The translations under genes were made by a program, and so were the position numbers. Positions 1 to 11,837 of a stretch of 35,736 nucleotides of DNA are shown here, in pieces (the stretch's first letter is position 1; every line of letters starts with the position of its first letter). The DNA lies in the NCBI GenBank assembly GCA_036897485.1, contig JAYMTF010000471.1, positions 1 to 35,736 on the forward strand, in the 5' to 3' direction. Under the pieces are notes generated by a model that saw only the letters and a list, made by a program, of their open reading frames with translations, was not told where the DNA came from and searched no databases. The DNA is from Pelargonium nanum (lineage: Eukaryota > Streptophyta > Magnoliopsida > Geraniales > Geraniaceae).

Positions 1-130
1 ACAAGGTTCAGGAACCAAATTGGGTTAAAACACCAAAGTTTAGTGACCATTTTTGGTTAAAAAAGTTCAAGGACCAAATTGAGTCAAAACATCAAAGTTC
101 GGGAACCATATTGGGTCTTTTACCTATAAT
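1..130. repeat. Edge of a repeat made of two ~60-bp tandem subunits
   Basis: Two diverged direct subunits carry the phrase GGAACCAAATTGGGT or GGACCAAATTGAGT about 60 bp apart. The block ends near CTTTTACCTATAAT. This 'ggtccctgaacttt' type of sequence is common at the ends of plant non-autonomous DNA elements, and similar blocks lie at 12669-13125 and 14427-14702. The element is cut by the window edge, so its class cannot be fixed. Confidence 0.45.
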
Positions 131-2088
131 AAATAGGTGATCAATGGATCAACATAATTATAAAATTACCAATGATTGTGTTGGCATGTCGTGTTCGTGT
201 CATCACCATGCAGATTCTCTGAATTGTGGTAATATTAATTATTGTGCATCTTCTAATAGACATCTTTGGTCTCTTAAAGACTATCATGCTTTTACGAACC
301 TTTTCGTCCTTTCAGATACCGACATTGCAAAACGATCATTCTTTTATGCCGAAACTCATCGATTGACAAGTTATATACTAATATACCGATAAAAACGATA
401 ATAATCCCCTTTGTGGAGGCACGATAGTCACTCATAGGTGAATGCCGTTTGTTTATACTTGGAAATATTGTTCCGAGCTAAAAACACACATGTTTTTATA
501 TTGTAATTTTTTGTCGGTTTTAACATGTATCACTATTTGGTGAAGAGTTATATAATCAATGGAAAGTTGAAATTTCCGAACATGTGAGGTTTTTTTGTCA
601 GGCCTGGAATACCAAAAATGCCAAGTGTACGTTTGTTATACGAGGCACGATGGTCAGGTGTTACTACGGTTTAAGGAATCAACGTCGCATTATTCTTATA
701 TGTTTCACTTATGCGAGGTATGAGATAAGTTGCAATTTATGTTGCTCTTTATTTTATGTTCTTATTCTCTTATTTCTAAAGGTAATAAATTTGAACAATA
801 AGTACAAGTTTGTAGGCAAAATAAGTGATGACATTTGTTGTGCGTGTTTTACGGGTTCTACACGAACAAAACACGATTCTAAATACGTCATGGTGAAATA
901 CGCTTAAATCGTGTTGTGTTTGCATCATGTAGTCCACATCGCAACTTTACAAGCTGTGTGGTCGGCACCGAGTTGAGCATTCCGAGTCTGACTCGGTCTT
1001 CAAATGCATTTGTTTCTCTTCATTGATTGGCTCCTAAATTCTTGGGTGATTCGGTGAGGCTGTGACTTTTGTGTGTTTAAATTGTCCGTTTACCGTGAAC
1101 GACTGGTCGGAAGTCAATGTACAGTTATCAAATCTATGTTGTGTGCTTTTTGAGAAATTTCTAGGTGTGTGTTTTTTGAAATTGCAAGGAAAGTTGAATC
1201 AATTTGTTAATAAAGTTATTGATTGATTAGTCGGAACAGTTTTTTCTTGGACATGTTTAGCTTGTGAAAACGACATGTCGAATCAGTCAAATCGTTCAAA
1301 CCCACACTTTTTACGCAACTATCTGACGCGATTTGTGGTAGAAATTTGAAAGAATTTGAACCATTTTTTCAAATTCGGGTTATACCCTTTCAATCCAAAC
1401 CCGACATGTGGGCATAAACCTGAACAAATTTAAACCCTCCTCGGGTCGGATTCGAGTTAGACATTTTCAACCCGAAAATAGAGATTACATTTCGAGTGTG
1501 CCGCGTTCGTGTCGTGGTGAAAGTTAATTGTGCATTACACGGTCCAACACAGACCCGACACGTTTAGTGATCGTGTTGAATAATTGAGCACAAATACAAC
1601 ATGTGTATTAAGACAAAACATGAACACAAAACGTTTAACAAAACAACTAAATGTGTTGTTTTGACACGAACACAACCCAACATGTTTGTCAGGACAAAAT
1701 CCAACGCGTTTGATACATTTCTAGGATTAATTTGAAATTACACCCTTGAATGCATGTTGGGCGTGTTGTAGAAACCTAACGCAACAGGATTACAAAATAT
1801 GTGTGTCCAAACACACTAATTTCATGTCACGTTACCACACCAATTGTTAACACTACCTAAAACCACACACTCACACCCAAATTTAACTCAACAGCCTGAA
1901 ACCTGAATAGATCACAACCCTTTTCACGTCAGATTCATACTACACAAATTTTCAGTCTGATTCTGACCTTTACTTAAAACTGAACTGCCACCTCAAATTT
2001 ACAGTCTGATTCCGACCTCAACTCAAAACTCGAACTGTTACCTTTAATGTGAAGACTCCTAATTCAATAATCGACTTTCGAAAACCCA
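131..2088. other. Intergenic, decayed transposon-like DNA, no supported gene
   Basis: No recognisable protein is encoded. Short open frames here have low-complexity, non-protein-like translations. The stretch at about 1500-1850 is rich in ACACGAACACGACACG-like words on both strands. The same composition recurs near 13640-14060, 34100-34590 and 35500-35700, which suggests one old dispersed repeat family. Confidence 0.55.
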
Positions 2089-2118
2089 TTGAAAGACACA
2101 AAACATAAAAGCAAGAGC

Positions 2119-2331
2119 ATGTGTTTGAACACGTTTAGCATGTGGAAGAAGCAAGAAAGGCCCACTTTTACACTATTTGGCAATGAGCGACTGTTGATGG
2201 TTCCTGTAGCATGCACGGAAGAACCACCCGTCCCTCTCGAGCACGCCGTGCCTAGACTTGTGCGCCACGTTACCAAAATACCAAGAGAATATTACTACGT
2301 GACAACATTTGTTGTTGAGGACAAGGAATAG
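2119..2331 (+). CDS. Unrecognised 70-aa ORF, possible small gene or gene fragment
   Basis: An ATG-started ORF of 70 codons ends at TAG. Its composition looks more like real protein than the neighbouring frames: it has a WKKQERPTFTLFGNERL stretch, a proline-rich centre (EEPPVPLEHAVPRL) and an acidic C-terminus (VVEDKE). It has no signal peptide, membrane segment or motif that I recognise. The local DNA is more GC-rich than its surroundings. No intron or promoter can be assigned. The antisense frame is also open over most of this length, which weakens the case. It could be a conserved plant small protein, an exon of a decayed gene, or chance. Confidence 0.3.
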   Translation: MCLNTFSMWKKQERPTFTLFGNERLLMVPVACTEEPPVPLEHAVPRLVRHVTKIPREYYYVTTFVVEDKE

Positions 2332-2339
2332 AAAAAACT

Positions 2340-3613
2340 AAAAGGAGAGAAGAATAAAAATAGTCTAACCATAAATTTACGGGTGATAGGATTGACAATT
2401 TGAATTCAAATATGCGGAAATTAAATTTTGGCTTTTGAATTCATGGGTTTGGGTCAAATAAAATGAACCCCGATTAGTTTACTGGACAGTTCGGTTTTCC
2501 ACGGTTGGCTACGGATTGGGTGATCAAGTCCTCACGGACTGGTACAATTTACATGTAAAATTTTATCCCACGGCTCGAATGAACCGCACCCATTATGGGT
2601 TGGGTTGGGGAATATTCCGTCGGAAAAAATGGTTAGTTTGATTTTTACCATTTCTTATGAAGGTGTTGTTCCTTTAAGTAATAGTGTTTTACGACGGTAT
2701 TTTCCGACAGTTTCAACTAATTTTCTAGTAGTGTCCTTTTCAACATGAGCTATGTAACCAAATATGGCGTGAAACCTAATAAATTCCCACCTCTGGCTTG
2801 CAATGGATGTACAACGAGTGTCTACTTCTAAAAGATGTAACAATAAAATATGCTACCCACTTCACATAAAGAAAGCTCTTCGAGAGTCTGCTTTTGGAAG
2901 AACGCTTAAGTTGTCGGGGGGCGTTATAACAAAAATAGTATGACCACTGTGGGTAAAAGAATCTCTCGATAGTCAATTTTTAGATGAAAGCTCGTAGTCC
3001 AATTAACTATCGTGGGTAAGATAATCTCTCGAGATTCGAGAGTCAACTTCTAGAAAAAACTCTGACATAAAGACGTTGTTTATATATATATATTTTGTAT
3101 CCTATCATTATCTTCCACCTAACTATGGAAATATGAACTAACAAAGTAATATAGTCATGGACCATCCATACAAAGGACAAAAAGAAATGTATACTTCTTT
3201 TACTATTATTTATAAAGAGAAATGTTATACTTGCAAACCTAAGCATTATAGTCATCAAACTCATATATTAAAATTTTAAAATACAAGTAATCTACCTTTA
3301 TTTTGTAACTTGAAGATTAATTTTTGATATAGTATTATTGTGATAATATTAAATGCATCAATAGAAAAAGCCTGAACGTCATACAATAACTACTTATATA
3401 AGATACTAATAAATACAACGAGAGAAATATCTTTTAATGACGTTTATTGCGAATACAAAAACTCAGACAATTTAGGTATTTCATTTAAACAATTTGTTAT
3501 TTTTAATAAATACAAAAAAGAACTTTTATGGGTTTAAATTAGGTAAAAATATTATATTTTGTGAACAATAATAAAGCATAGGTAGGCTGATTCGTAAATC
3601 AAATGATGTTAAG
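2340..3613. other. Intergenic, AT-rich, no gene seen
   Basis: No coding potential was recognised. Around 2945-3060 there is a diverged direct duplication of about 70 bp built on GTGGGTAA-AATCTCTCGA followed by AGTCAAyTTyTAGA. The rest is AT-rich sequence with many stops. Confidence 0.5.
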
Positions 3614-3627
3614 GTATTATATATTGA

Positions 3628-3807
3628 CCATGACATGTTGGGCCAAGTGGTTGATACCACTTTGGATTTCCTCTGAGGTCTTAAGTTCGAGCCTCATTGT
3701 CGACGGTATGGGGTGAGATTTGTGGGGTGGAGTTAAGGGTGACGCTCCCAAAGGGAGTGAGAAACATCGTTACTTCGAGTATGATGTCCCGTTGCTTATA
3801 AAAAAAA
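3628..3807 (+). mobile_element. Complete tRNA-derived SINE with target-site duplication
   Basis: A Pol III-type promoter is visible: an A-box-like TGGGCCAAGTGG near 3639-3650 and a B-box AGTTCGAGCC at 3684-3693. The body runs through GACGGTATGGGGTGAGATTT and GGGAGTGAGAAACATCG to TTGCTTATAAAAAAAA at the 3' end. The flanks match at 13 of 14 positions: GTATTATATATTGA at 3614-3627 and GTATTATGTATTGA at 3808-3821. This is the expected product of LINE-assisted retroposition. Related copies lie on the minus strand at 16512-16864 and as fragments at 17620-17680 and 28880-28926. Confidence 0.85.
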
Positions 3808-3821
3808 GTATTATGTATTGA

Positions 3822-5040
3822 GTTAACTTTTGATTATAATATTAAAACAATAAAATCACTCATTTTTCTTTCAAAAAACATCTTACATGCAATAGTTATA
3901 ACCTATACTCACGGAATAATCACAAAATAAAATAAAATAAAAACAATTTTGAACAATATAATAATACAAAACACAACTTCATATATTAATGAGTTGAATT
4001 TGATGTGGGCTGGGCTTGTGCAATTTTCACAAATCACAAGCTCACACTTGGGCTTAATAAAGCATAATTGGACCATTCCAATGGTTAGTTTTGTTTCCAA
4101 TTGAAACTTGGGTCAATGATTTTTTTAGGATGACAATTTAACTCGAAGCCGATAGAAACCCAATGTCTCCACCCCAAACGGAACATGAGCCGAATAATTT
4201 TTTCCCGGGTATGAGACCAAGGACAATTATCCGTCTGGATCAAGAACGGGGCAACACAAATGCAAATCGTATTTCATGCGCTTATTAGTTCGAGTCCAAA
4301 TTAACGACTCAACCCTCGATGACCAAACTCGCCTCATTTTGCTTGACCAAATATGCATTTTTCAAGGTAAACCGAACCGGCTCAATAACTATAAAAGTAT
4401 ATTTTATGTGACTCAAATTTACAACAATACAGTTCGACTTCTAAATACTTGCGAGTTTGTTTCCAAAATACTAACTATATTCTGCCCATACTCACCAAAT
4501 ATCTCGCGTGTAGTTCTTAGGTGAATTACTGCAATAATTTCGGTTTAGAAAAACCCGTCCCAAATTGGAGAGGGGAAAACACTCCTCGTCGAGGCACAAT
4601 GTGGGGAGCAGAGATTACACAAGTATTATAAAAACACTTTTATACTTTACGTGATTCGAACACGCACAAATGCGATATGAATTCCGTGTGCTCAGTAGTT
4701 GGATTTCAAATTACCGACTCCATCCTTAACTATTAAACTTGTCGTATTTTGCTTGACCTAATATGTGTTTCTTTACGACTCAAAAACTAAGAAGATATGT
4801 TTTATCCTACCCAATTCCAAAAACAATGCAAGTCGAGTTTCAAGTTTTTTGCGAGTTCGAGTCCAAATTACCAACTCTACCGCACAAAGTTTAAATTTCG
4901 GGTTTAAAATAAGAAATTTCTTAAGGGTATTTTGGTAATTTCGAGTGCCTCTCCACTCTCCTTCTTCCTTGCAGTAACTGCTCTACATATATTCTCCTGA
5001 AACTCAAAACTATAAATTAAAAACACAATCCGAAGAAGCT
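3822..5040. other. Intergenic DNA with a diverged ~400-bp-spaced direct duplication
   Basis: No gene was recognised. Segments at about 4255-4460 and 4660-4870 are alignable by eye over phrases such as TTTTGCTTGACCwAATATG and CGAGTyCAAATTAmC. They are diverged copies of one repeat about 400 bp apart. The window then passes into the PAUSED promoter. Confidence 0.45.
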
Positions 5041-5043
5041 CTC

Positions 5044-5079
5044 TAGGGTTTGCTCAGCTCCGCAATCACAAAACCCTAA
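5044..5079. promoter_or_regulatory. Telo-box pair in the PAUSED leader/promoter
   Basis: TAGGGTTT at 5044-5051 and AAACCCTAA at 5071-5079 are telo-box motifs in opposite orientation, about 20 bp apart. They lie some 220-250 bp upstream of the start codon. Telo-boxes are frequent near transcription starts of plant genes for growth and translation, which fits a tRNA export gene. The function here is inferred. Confidence 0.45.
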
Positions 5080-5129
5080 TCGCAATACAAATCCAATACA
5101 CACATTCATTTTTTCGATCTCCGATTTTG

Positions 5130-5287
5130 GTAAGCTCTCACAGTTCTCTAAATCGCGTTCGTTTCTGTTCACTTTTCAGTTCGAACCAGAGAAAATTAGC
5201 ATCAAAATTGAATTTTTGAGCTAAAAGAATCCATAAAGTTTTGGAATATTTATTGGGTGTTTAGAGATTTTAGAGATTTTGCAACAG
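5130..5287 (+). other. PSD: Probable 5' UTR intron of PAUSED
   Basis: A donor G|GTAAGC follows CGATTTTG at 5129, and an acceptor GCAACAG ends at 5287, 10 nt before the ATG. The 158-nt segment between them is T-rich. A leader intron is common in plant housekeeping genes. This call rests only on splice-site quality. Confidence 0.5.
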
Positions 5288-5297
5288 TTTTAGATTC

Positions 5298-8200
5298 ATG
5301 GATGATTTAGAGAAAGCTATACTCATAAGCTTCGATGAATCGGGTAGTATCGATTCGATGCTCAAATCACAAGCAGTCACGTACTGCCAGCAAATTAAGG
5401 AGAACCCGAAAATCTGTAGCATATGTATTGAGAAGTTGTGTTTTTGTGAGCTAGTTCTAGTTCAGTTTTGGTGTTTACAGACCCTTCATGAAGTGGTTAC
5501 AGTCAGGTACTCTTCTATGAGCTCCGAAGAGAAGAGTTTCGTCAGGAAATCGGTGTTTTCGTTGGTGTCGTTCGAGGGGATCGATGATAAGAATGCTGCT
5601 AGGCTTCTTGAAGGGGCCGTCAAAAACAAGCTTGCCCAAGTTCTTGTTACTTTGATTTATTTCGAGTACCCGCTAACTTGGCCTTCGGTTTTTGTTGATT
5701 TTCTGCCTCACTTGAGTAAAGGTGCCTTGGTGATTGATATGTTTTGTCGGGTTTTGAATGCGTTGGACGATGAGTTGATTAGTTTGGATTACCCACGGTC
5801 GCCTGAAGAGGTTGCTGTGGCAGCTCGGGTTAAGGATGCGATGAGGCAGCAGTGTATTGCTCTGATAGTTAGAGCTTGGTACGACATTGTGTCCATGTAC
5901 AAGAGTTCTGATCCGGAACTCTGTTCAATCGTTTTAGATTCGATGAGGAGGTATATTTCTTGGATTGATATAGGACTGGTTGCTAATGACGTCTTCATTC
6001 CTTTATTGTTTGAGTTGATTTTAGTTGATGGTTTGTCAGTAAAGCTTCGTGCTGCCGCAGCTGGATGTGTTTTGGCTGTAGTTTCTAAGAGGATGATGGA
6101 TCCAGAATCTAAACTATCACTTTTGCAGAGTCTTCAGATAAGTAGGGTTTTTGGGTTGGTGAATGAAGATAATGATTCTGAATTGGTCTCTGGAGTAGCT
6201 GCCTTGCTAACTGGGTATGCTGTGGAGGTTTTAGAGTGCTCTAAAAGACTGAATTCGGAGGATGCCAAGAGAGTTTCAACAGAACTTTTGAATGAAGTCT
6301 TGCCCTTGGTGTTCTATGTGATGCAGAACTGCGAGGATGACACAACCTTTAACATTGTACAATTTCTTTCTGCTTATGTTGCCACAATGAAGAGCTCATT
6401 TCCGCTGAGGGAGAAACAGCTTCTTCATGTGGCCCAGATATTGGAAGTGATTCGCTTGCAGATATGCTATGATCCAGCATATCGTGACAATCTTGATGCA
6501 TTGGATAAGATTGGGAAAGAAGAAGAAGATCGAATGACGGATTTCAGAAAGGATTTATTTGTTTTGCTCCGGAGCGTGGGTCGTGTTGCACCTGATGTTA
6601 CTCAGACATTTATAAGAAATTCATTGGGTAGTGCTGTTGCATCTCCAGCAGACAGGAACGTTGAAGACGTGGAGGCTGCACTTTCCCTTTTATATGCATT
6701 TGGAGAGTCATTAAGTGATGAAGCAATGAGATCTGGAAGTGGACTATTGAGTGAGTTAGTGCCGATGCTTTTGTCGACGAGGTTTCCTTGTCATTCCAAT
6801 AGGCTGGTTGCTCTTGTGTACTTGGAAACAGTAACAAGATATATGAAGTTTGTTATGGAGAATACCCAATATATTCCTTTGGTTCTGGCTGCGTTTCTTG
6901 ATGAGAGAGGTATACATCATCCAAATGACAATGTAAGTCGAAGAGCAAGTTATCTGTTTATGAGGGTTGTGAAACTACTTAAAGTAAAGCTTGTGCCTTA
7001 CATAGAGACAATTTTGCAGGTACTAAAATTAATTGTATGCATAATTTGATCTTATACCAAAACTCTTCCACATTCATTTTCCCTTCTCTGAGCATTGATG
7101 TATTTTCAGAGCCTGCAAGATAGGGTGGCTAGATTTACGAGTATGGATTATACATCAAAAGAGATTTCGGGCTCTGAAGATGGTAGTCACATCTTTGAGG
7201 TATTCCCTTAGTCTCTACAGTTCACGATGTGTGCGTGAAAGCAAATGTTAATGATAATATCAGGGAAGCTTAGTCTCGTACTAATTATTTTTTAATCCAA
7301 CCCTCTGCAGGCAATTGGTTTATTGATTGGAATGGAAGATGTGTCTCTGGAAAAGCAATCTGATTATCTCTCTTCATTGATAACTCCTCTCACTCAACAG
7401 GTTATGGTTGAATTTGCAATCACAAAATCTCTTATTTGCTTTGGGCATTTTCTTGCTTATCCGCCTCCTCAAATGTGTATTTCACTCGCAATTAGTATTG
7501 GTTATATCTTTCCTGAAGTTATTGTGCTTCATTTCAGGTTGAGGCATTGCTCATGAATGCTAAAATGTTGACCCTAGAAGATTCTCCTGCGAGAGTAGCT
7601 AATATCCAGCAAATAATCATGGCAATTAATGCTCTCAGCAAGGTAAAGGCTCCATTGTTTGATCTAATAACAAGTTAACGTTTCCTTTTGTGTTGACTTC
7701 CTCCCTCATACGTCTACTCCCTTCTTCTTCTCTTCATTGTTTTGTGAAATCTATAATGAATCACTTCTACAACTTTTTTACTTCAGTTAAATAGTTACTT
7801 TATTGTTATAGTCATACCAAATTTTATGACCTTAGACAAACACAGGCAAGTAATCCAAATTTTGTTATGCCTATGTGTAATCCAGGGTTTCAGTGAGCGT
7901 CTTGTAACTGCCAGTCGCCCGAGGATTGGTATCATGTTCAAGCAGGTTTGTGTATATAACATCCTTTTGTTAATTAGGTTATGTTTTTCATTTGTGCATC
8001 CCATCCCCCCCACTCCGGAAAAGGGCATGTGGTTCCATACTTCCATCATTTCTGAATAGAGTTGTTTTGGCTATAGTTACACTTAGGTTCTAAACTATAT
8101 ACAATATATTTGTTCTGTGCTGGATTGATATCAAATGCCTTACATTTTTGGAATTGGATATGATTGATAAAAAGTAGAAATCTGCTATAGTTGATAATGT

Positions 8201-11200
8201 TATGGATGAAAAAGCTTGCAAGATACTTTTTAATTCAAACTAAATCTCTTTCGTTCTTTATTTCTTATCCAGACATTGGATGTTTTCCTTCAAGTTCTTG
8301 TTGCATTTCCAAAGATAGAACCTCTACGTACTAAGGTAAACTGTGATTTGGTTTATTATTGCGATTTGTTTAGGTATTCTATATATTCCAGCCATTATGT
8401 ATTGATTGCTTTTGTGTTGTTTAGGTCACATCGTTCATACACCGTATGGTGGAAACTTTAGGAGCAGCTGTATTTCCTTACCTCCCCAAGGCACTGGAGC
8501 AATTGCTTGCTGAAAGTGAGGTATATATAAGATTATAAGTTCAAGCTGAGTTGTTTATCTCACTCTTTTCCTTTAATTTCCAAATCATTTTGGTTTGCTA
8601 TTATGTATCCTAGTTGATTAAAAATAACATGTTTATCTATTTTAAATTATGGTGAGCATGCTGTGTGGATGTTAAAGGAATTGTAATGCAGAATGGGCTT
8701 CTATATATACCAGTTCATTTTGGGGTGCGCATTTACTGTATCATAGCAGAAATGGTATTGAAACATGCTTAGCCTTCAGTGGAGTTTCCCCATAACATCT
8801 TTGTTTGTTTACTTTTTTCGACCTTTTTGATAAAACAAGAATATTGTCTATTTTTTTATTACTCATGCAAAAAATGTTTAACATATTTGATAGATAATTC
8901 AAATATAATTTTCATTGTTTTGGTCATGAATCGTGATACTTGTGCAATTATATGTTTTGATGGCTGTATTAAATATTTATAGATGAGTTGTCAACTCTTT
9001 TAACATTTGTCATGTCAAAGTTTGATTTTGGGTTATGTTTCCTGGCAGCCAAAGGAAATGGTTGGCTTTCTTGTTTTACTCAATCAACTTATATGCAAAT
9101 TCAATACCTCAGTTCGCGACATTTTAGAAGAAGTATATCCTGCAATTGCTGGTAGGATTTTTAGTATTATCCCCAGGGATGGATTTCCTTCAGGACCTGG
9201 AACTAATACTGAGGTATGTGAACACTGGTCCGATAAAATATATTTTTAAATCTGATTCAGTAACTGAGGATTTCTTTGCAGCCACATTATTCAAAGTCAT
9301 CTTTTGCTAACTTTCAGTTTATGTATTCCTTCCCTTCTCATTGTAACTTATTTAGCTTGTAAATTCAGGGTTTGACAATTGCCACTTATTTGCATACATC
9401 TTATTTGGATGTCCAAAACAAATGCACACACTATTGAGTGGGAATCCGGTTGTTTGCTTATTCTCATTGTCCTTTGTTTGCATAATTATGCATTATTTTG
9501 TCAATGGGTTCATTTTAGCTGATCTCAACTTTGTTTTGGAAATGACATGGTTGTTGGTTTTGGATTTTACTTGTCCTGGCTATTGAGAAGTACCGAATGC
9601 ATCCCAAATCTTAGTATAATACACGTTGTTTGTATGTGCTGGATTTTCTCTCTTGTGAAAATCATTTTCATCTGCTTATGGATCAATGGCTATTCTATGC
9701 TAGACACAGACATATTCTACCAACCGAATTTTGCTTCATTTTAGTTTCTATTTTCAAGGTGAATATTTTCCTACTCCATGTTCACATCACCGCTCCTTCC
9801 TTTCTTGTAGGAAATTCGTGAATTGCAAGAGCTTCAGCGAACTGTGTATACATTTCTCCATGTGATTGTAACACATGATTTGTCTTCAATTTTTCTTTCC
9901 CCCAAAAGTATGAGTTACTTAGATCCAATGATGCAGTTGCTATTGTACACATCTTGCAATCATAAGGATATAACCGTAAGAAAGGTACACATAATAATAG
10001 CAGGATTTTCCTCACTAAAATTGACATGATAATCGAGTCTAACTGTAATTTTTTTATTATCCACTAGGTGTGCGTACAGATATTTATTAGATTAATTAAA
10101 GATTGGTGTGCTGGGCCATTCGGGGAAGAGAAGGTATCTCCTTTGCTAAATTGCACTTCTTAAGAGTTTTAGATATTTCTTTTGAAGTTTTTGGACTAAT
10201 GTGGTTTATGTATTTCAGGTACCTGGCTTTAAAACTTTTATAATCGAGGCCTTTGCAAAAAACTGTTGTTTGTATAGCGTACTTGACAAATCCTTTGAGT
10301 TTCGTGATGCAAATACGGTAAGTTCAGTGTTTTAGTTAGCTCATGAGGTTGATAGTAGTAGTGCATGATTAGCTATCCCGTTAAACTCCATTCATTCTCA
10401 AAGTCAAAATTGATCTGCTTGCAGCTTGTTTTGTTTGGAGAAGTTGTGTTGGCTCAGAAGGTCATGTACGAGAAGTTTGGTGACGATTTTCTCGTTCATT
10501 TTGTTACAAAAGGTTTTCCGTCTGCCCATTGCCCTCAGGATTTGGCAGAGCAATACTGTCAGAAGTTGCAGGTATGATATGTAGCTTTTCTTTATATATA
10601 ATCTTGACATTATTGTACGCATCTCTCCATTCGTTCATCAACCATCTCTCTCTCTATCATGCATTTGTGTTTGAGAGCTCCCTTAATTGATTACTATAAG
10701 TAAATATCTAATGGGCCTACTTCATCTAGCTGCGATGAACTATACCCCTTTTTTATCTAGCTCCTCCCCGGTTAGTGTTTTGAAATTAGGCTATAAGAAC
10801 TGGGTTCAAATTTCTAAGTATTTGCTAGCTCCTCGATCAAAGAATTTTGTGCAAGAACACTTCAAAAGCAAATGAAGAACAAAGAGCACTTCAGAACACA
10901 GATGAATAAAAATTTGAGAAAAAAAGAAGACAAATGTATTTTGAATATTATAGAAAGAAAAAAAAATCAGTCGTGCAACTCACATAAACAAAGTGGGAGA
11001 ATAATATGTTAAACTTAACTTACGGTTCAATATTTTGAAACATTGGGGAGTTAGTTGACTTGAAAAAAGTTCATGTTGCTAGATGATGTTTTCCCAAATC
11101 TAAACAGTTCTATGAAATCTACCGTGAATTTCTAGTAGGAAGTCGTTTTATGATTCTTTTTACCTGAACCCCGGATGTTCTTTACTGCAGGGTAACGATA

Positions 11201-11280
11201 CCAAGGCATTTAAATCGTTTTACCAGAAACTCATTGAGAACTTAAGGCTTCAACAGAACGGAACTCTTGGTTTCAGATAG
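5298..11280 (+). CDS. PSD: Exportin-T (PAUSED), tRNA nuclear export receptor
   Basis: This is an importin-beta/karyopherin-type HEAT-repeat protein that, with RanGTP, exports mature tRNA from the nucleus. The exons I derive are 5298-7019, 7110-7199, 7311-7400, 7538-7642, 7886-7945, 8273-8335, 8425-8520, 9049-9213, 9811-9984, 10068-10133, 10219-10317, 10425-10571 and 11191-11280. They join in frame to 988 codons plus stop, the length I remember for Arabidopsis PAUSED. The product starts MDDLEKAILISFDESG and ends QQNGTLGFR. The N-terminal region (residues about 1-260, with YFEYPLTWPSVFVDFLPHLS) is the RanGTP-binding Xpo1-like part. The rest is helical HEAT repeats. Exon 1 encodes 574 aa; twelve short exons follow. 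Every junction is GT-AG and phase 0. I see no frameshift or truncation. Loss of PAUSED in Arabidopsis gives delayed shoot development. Confidence 0.95.
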
Positions 11281-11837
11281 CATCGTCTCTTTTTCCAGTT
11301 TTTGCTACGGAGTAACAATGTCCCCCTTAAGGTACTGTAGCATTATCTGCTTCCTTTTTATTTTTAATTATTCATTTTTTTTCGAATTTCACATACCTTT
11401 TATATTGAAATTTTGCTGGCAAATATTGCAGGGGTATTTCTGTACATAACTTTTGTGTGGCTATCTCATGGAGAGCGAGGTTCATATACGCGATCACAAA
11501 CTTCATGTTACTTTCACTTTAATATCAGATTTTACAAGCAACATAGCTGATTTTTTCTTTTCTTTTATTCATCTTCTGCAGTTGTAAATTTCCGGAAGCA
11601 ATTTTTTAAGTTACGAAGAAGCCGACTTAATTTATCAGTTTGGAGGCTGCTGGACACCAAATCAAGCTCTCCGCGTTCTGCTTTATATTCGTTATTGATT
11701 GATGTACAATACGTTTTGTTATTTCAACTATTTATAGTTACGGTCTCTGAATCAACAAATTTTGATGTTTGGTTTTTGCTACTCTTTTCGCGCTTGTATG
11801 TACATTAAGCTTTGAGGTTCTTTTTATCTTCAATAAA
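11281..11837 (+). other. PAUSED 3' trailer with possible UTR introns and poly(A) signal
   Basis: After the stop there are two splice-like pairs. One is TTAAG|GTACTG at 11332 with ATTGCAG ending at 11431 (100 nt). The other is GCGAG|GTTCAT at about 11480 with TTCTGCAG ending at 11581. Both spans are T-rich. An AATAAA lies at 11832-11837. The spliced UTR is inferred and unproven. Confidence 0.35.

Noticed and set aside
584-907. 107-codon plus-strand ORF
   Set aside because: It is Cys/Phe/Ile-rich with no recognisable domain or context, in a repeat-like AT-rich stretch, and its start codon is unsupported.
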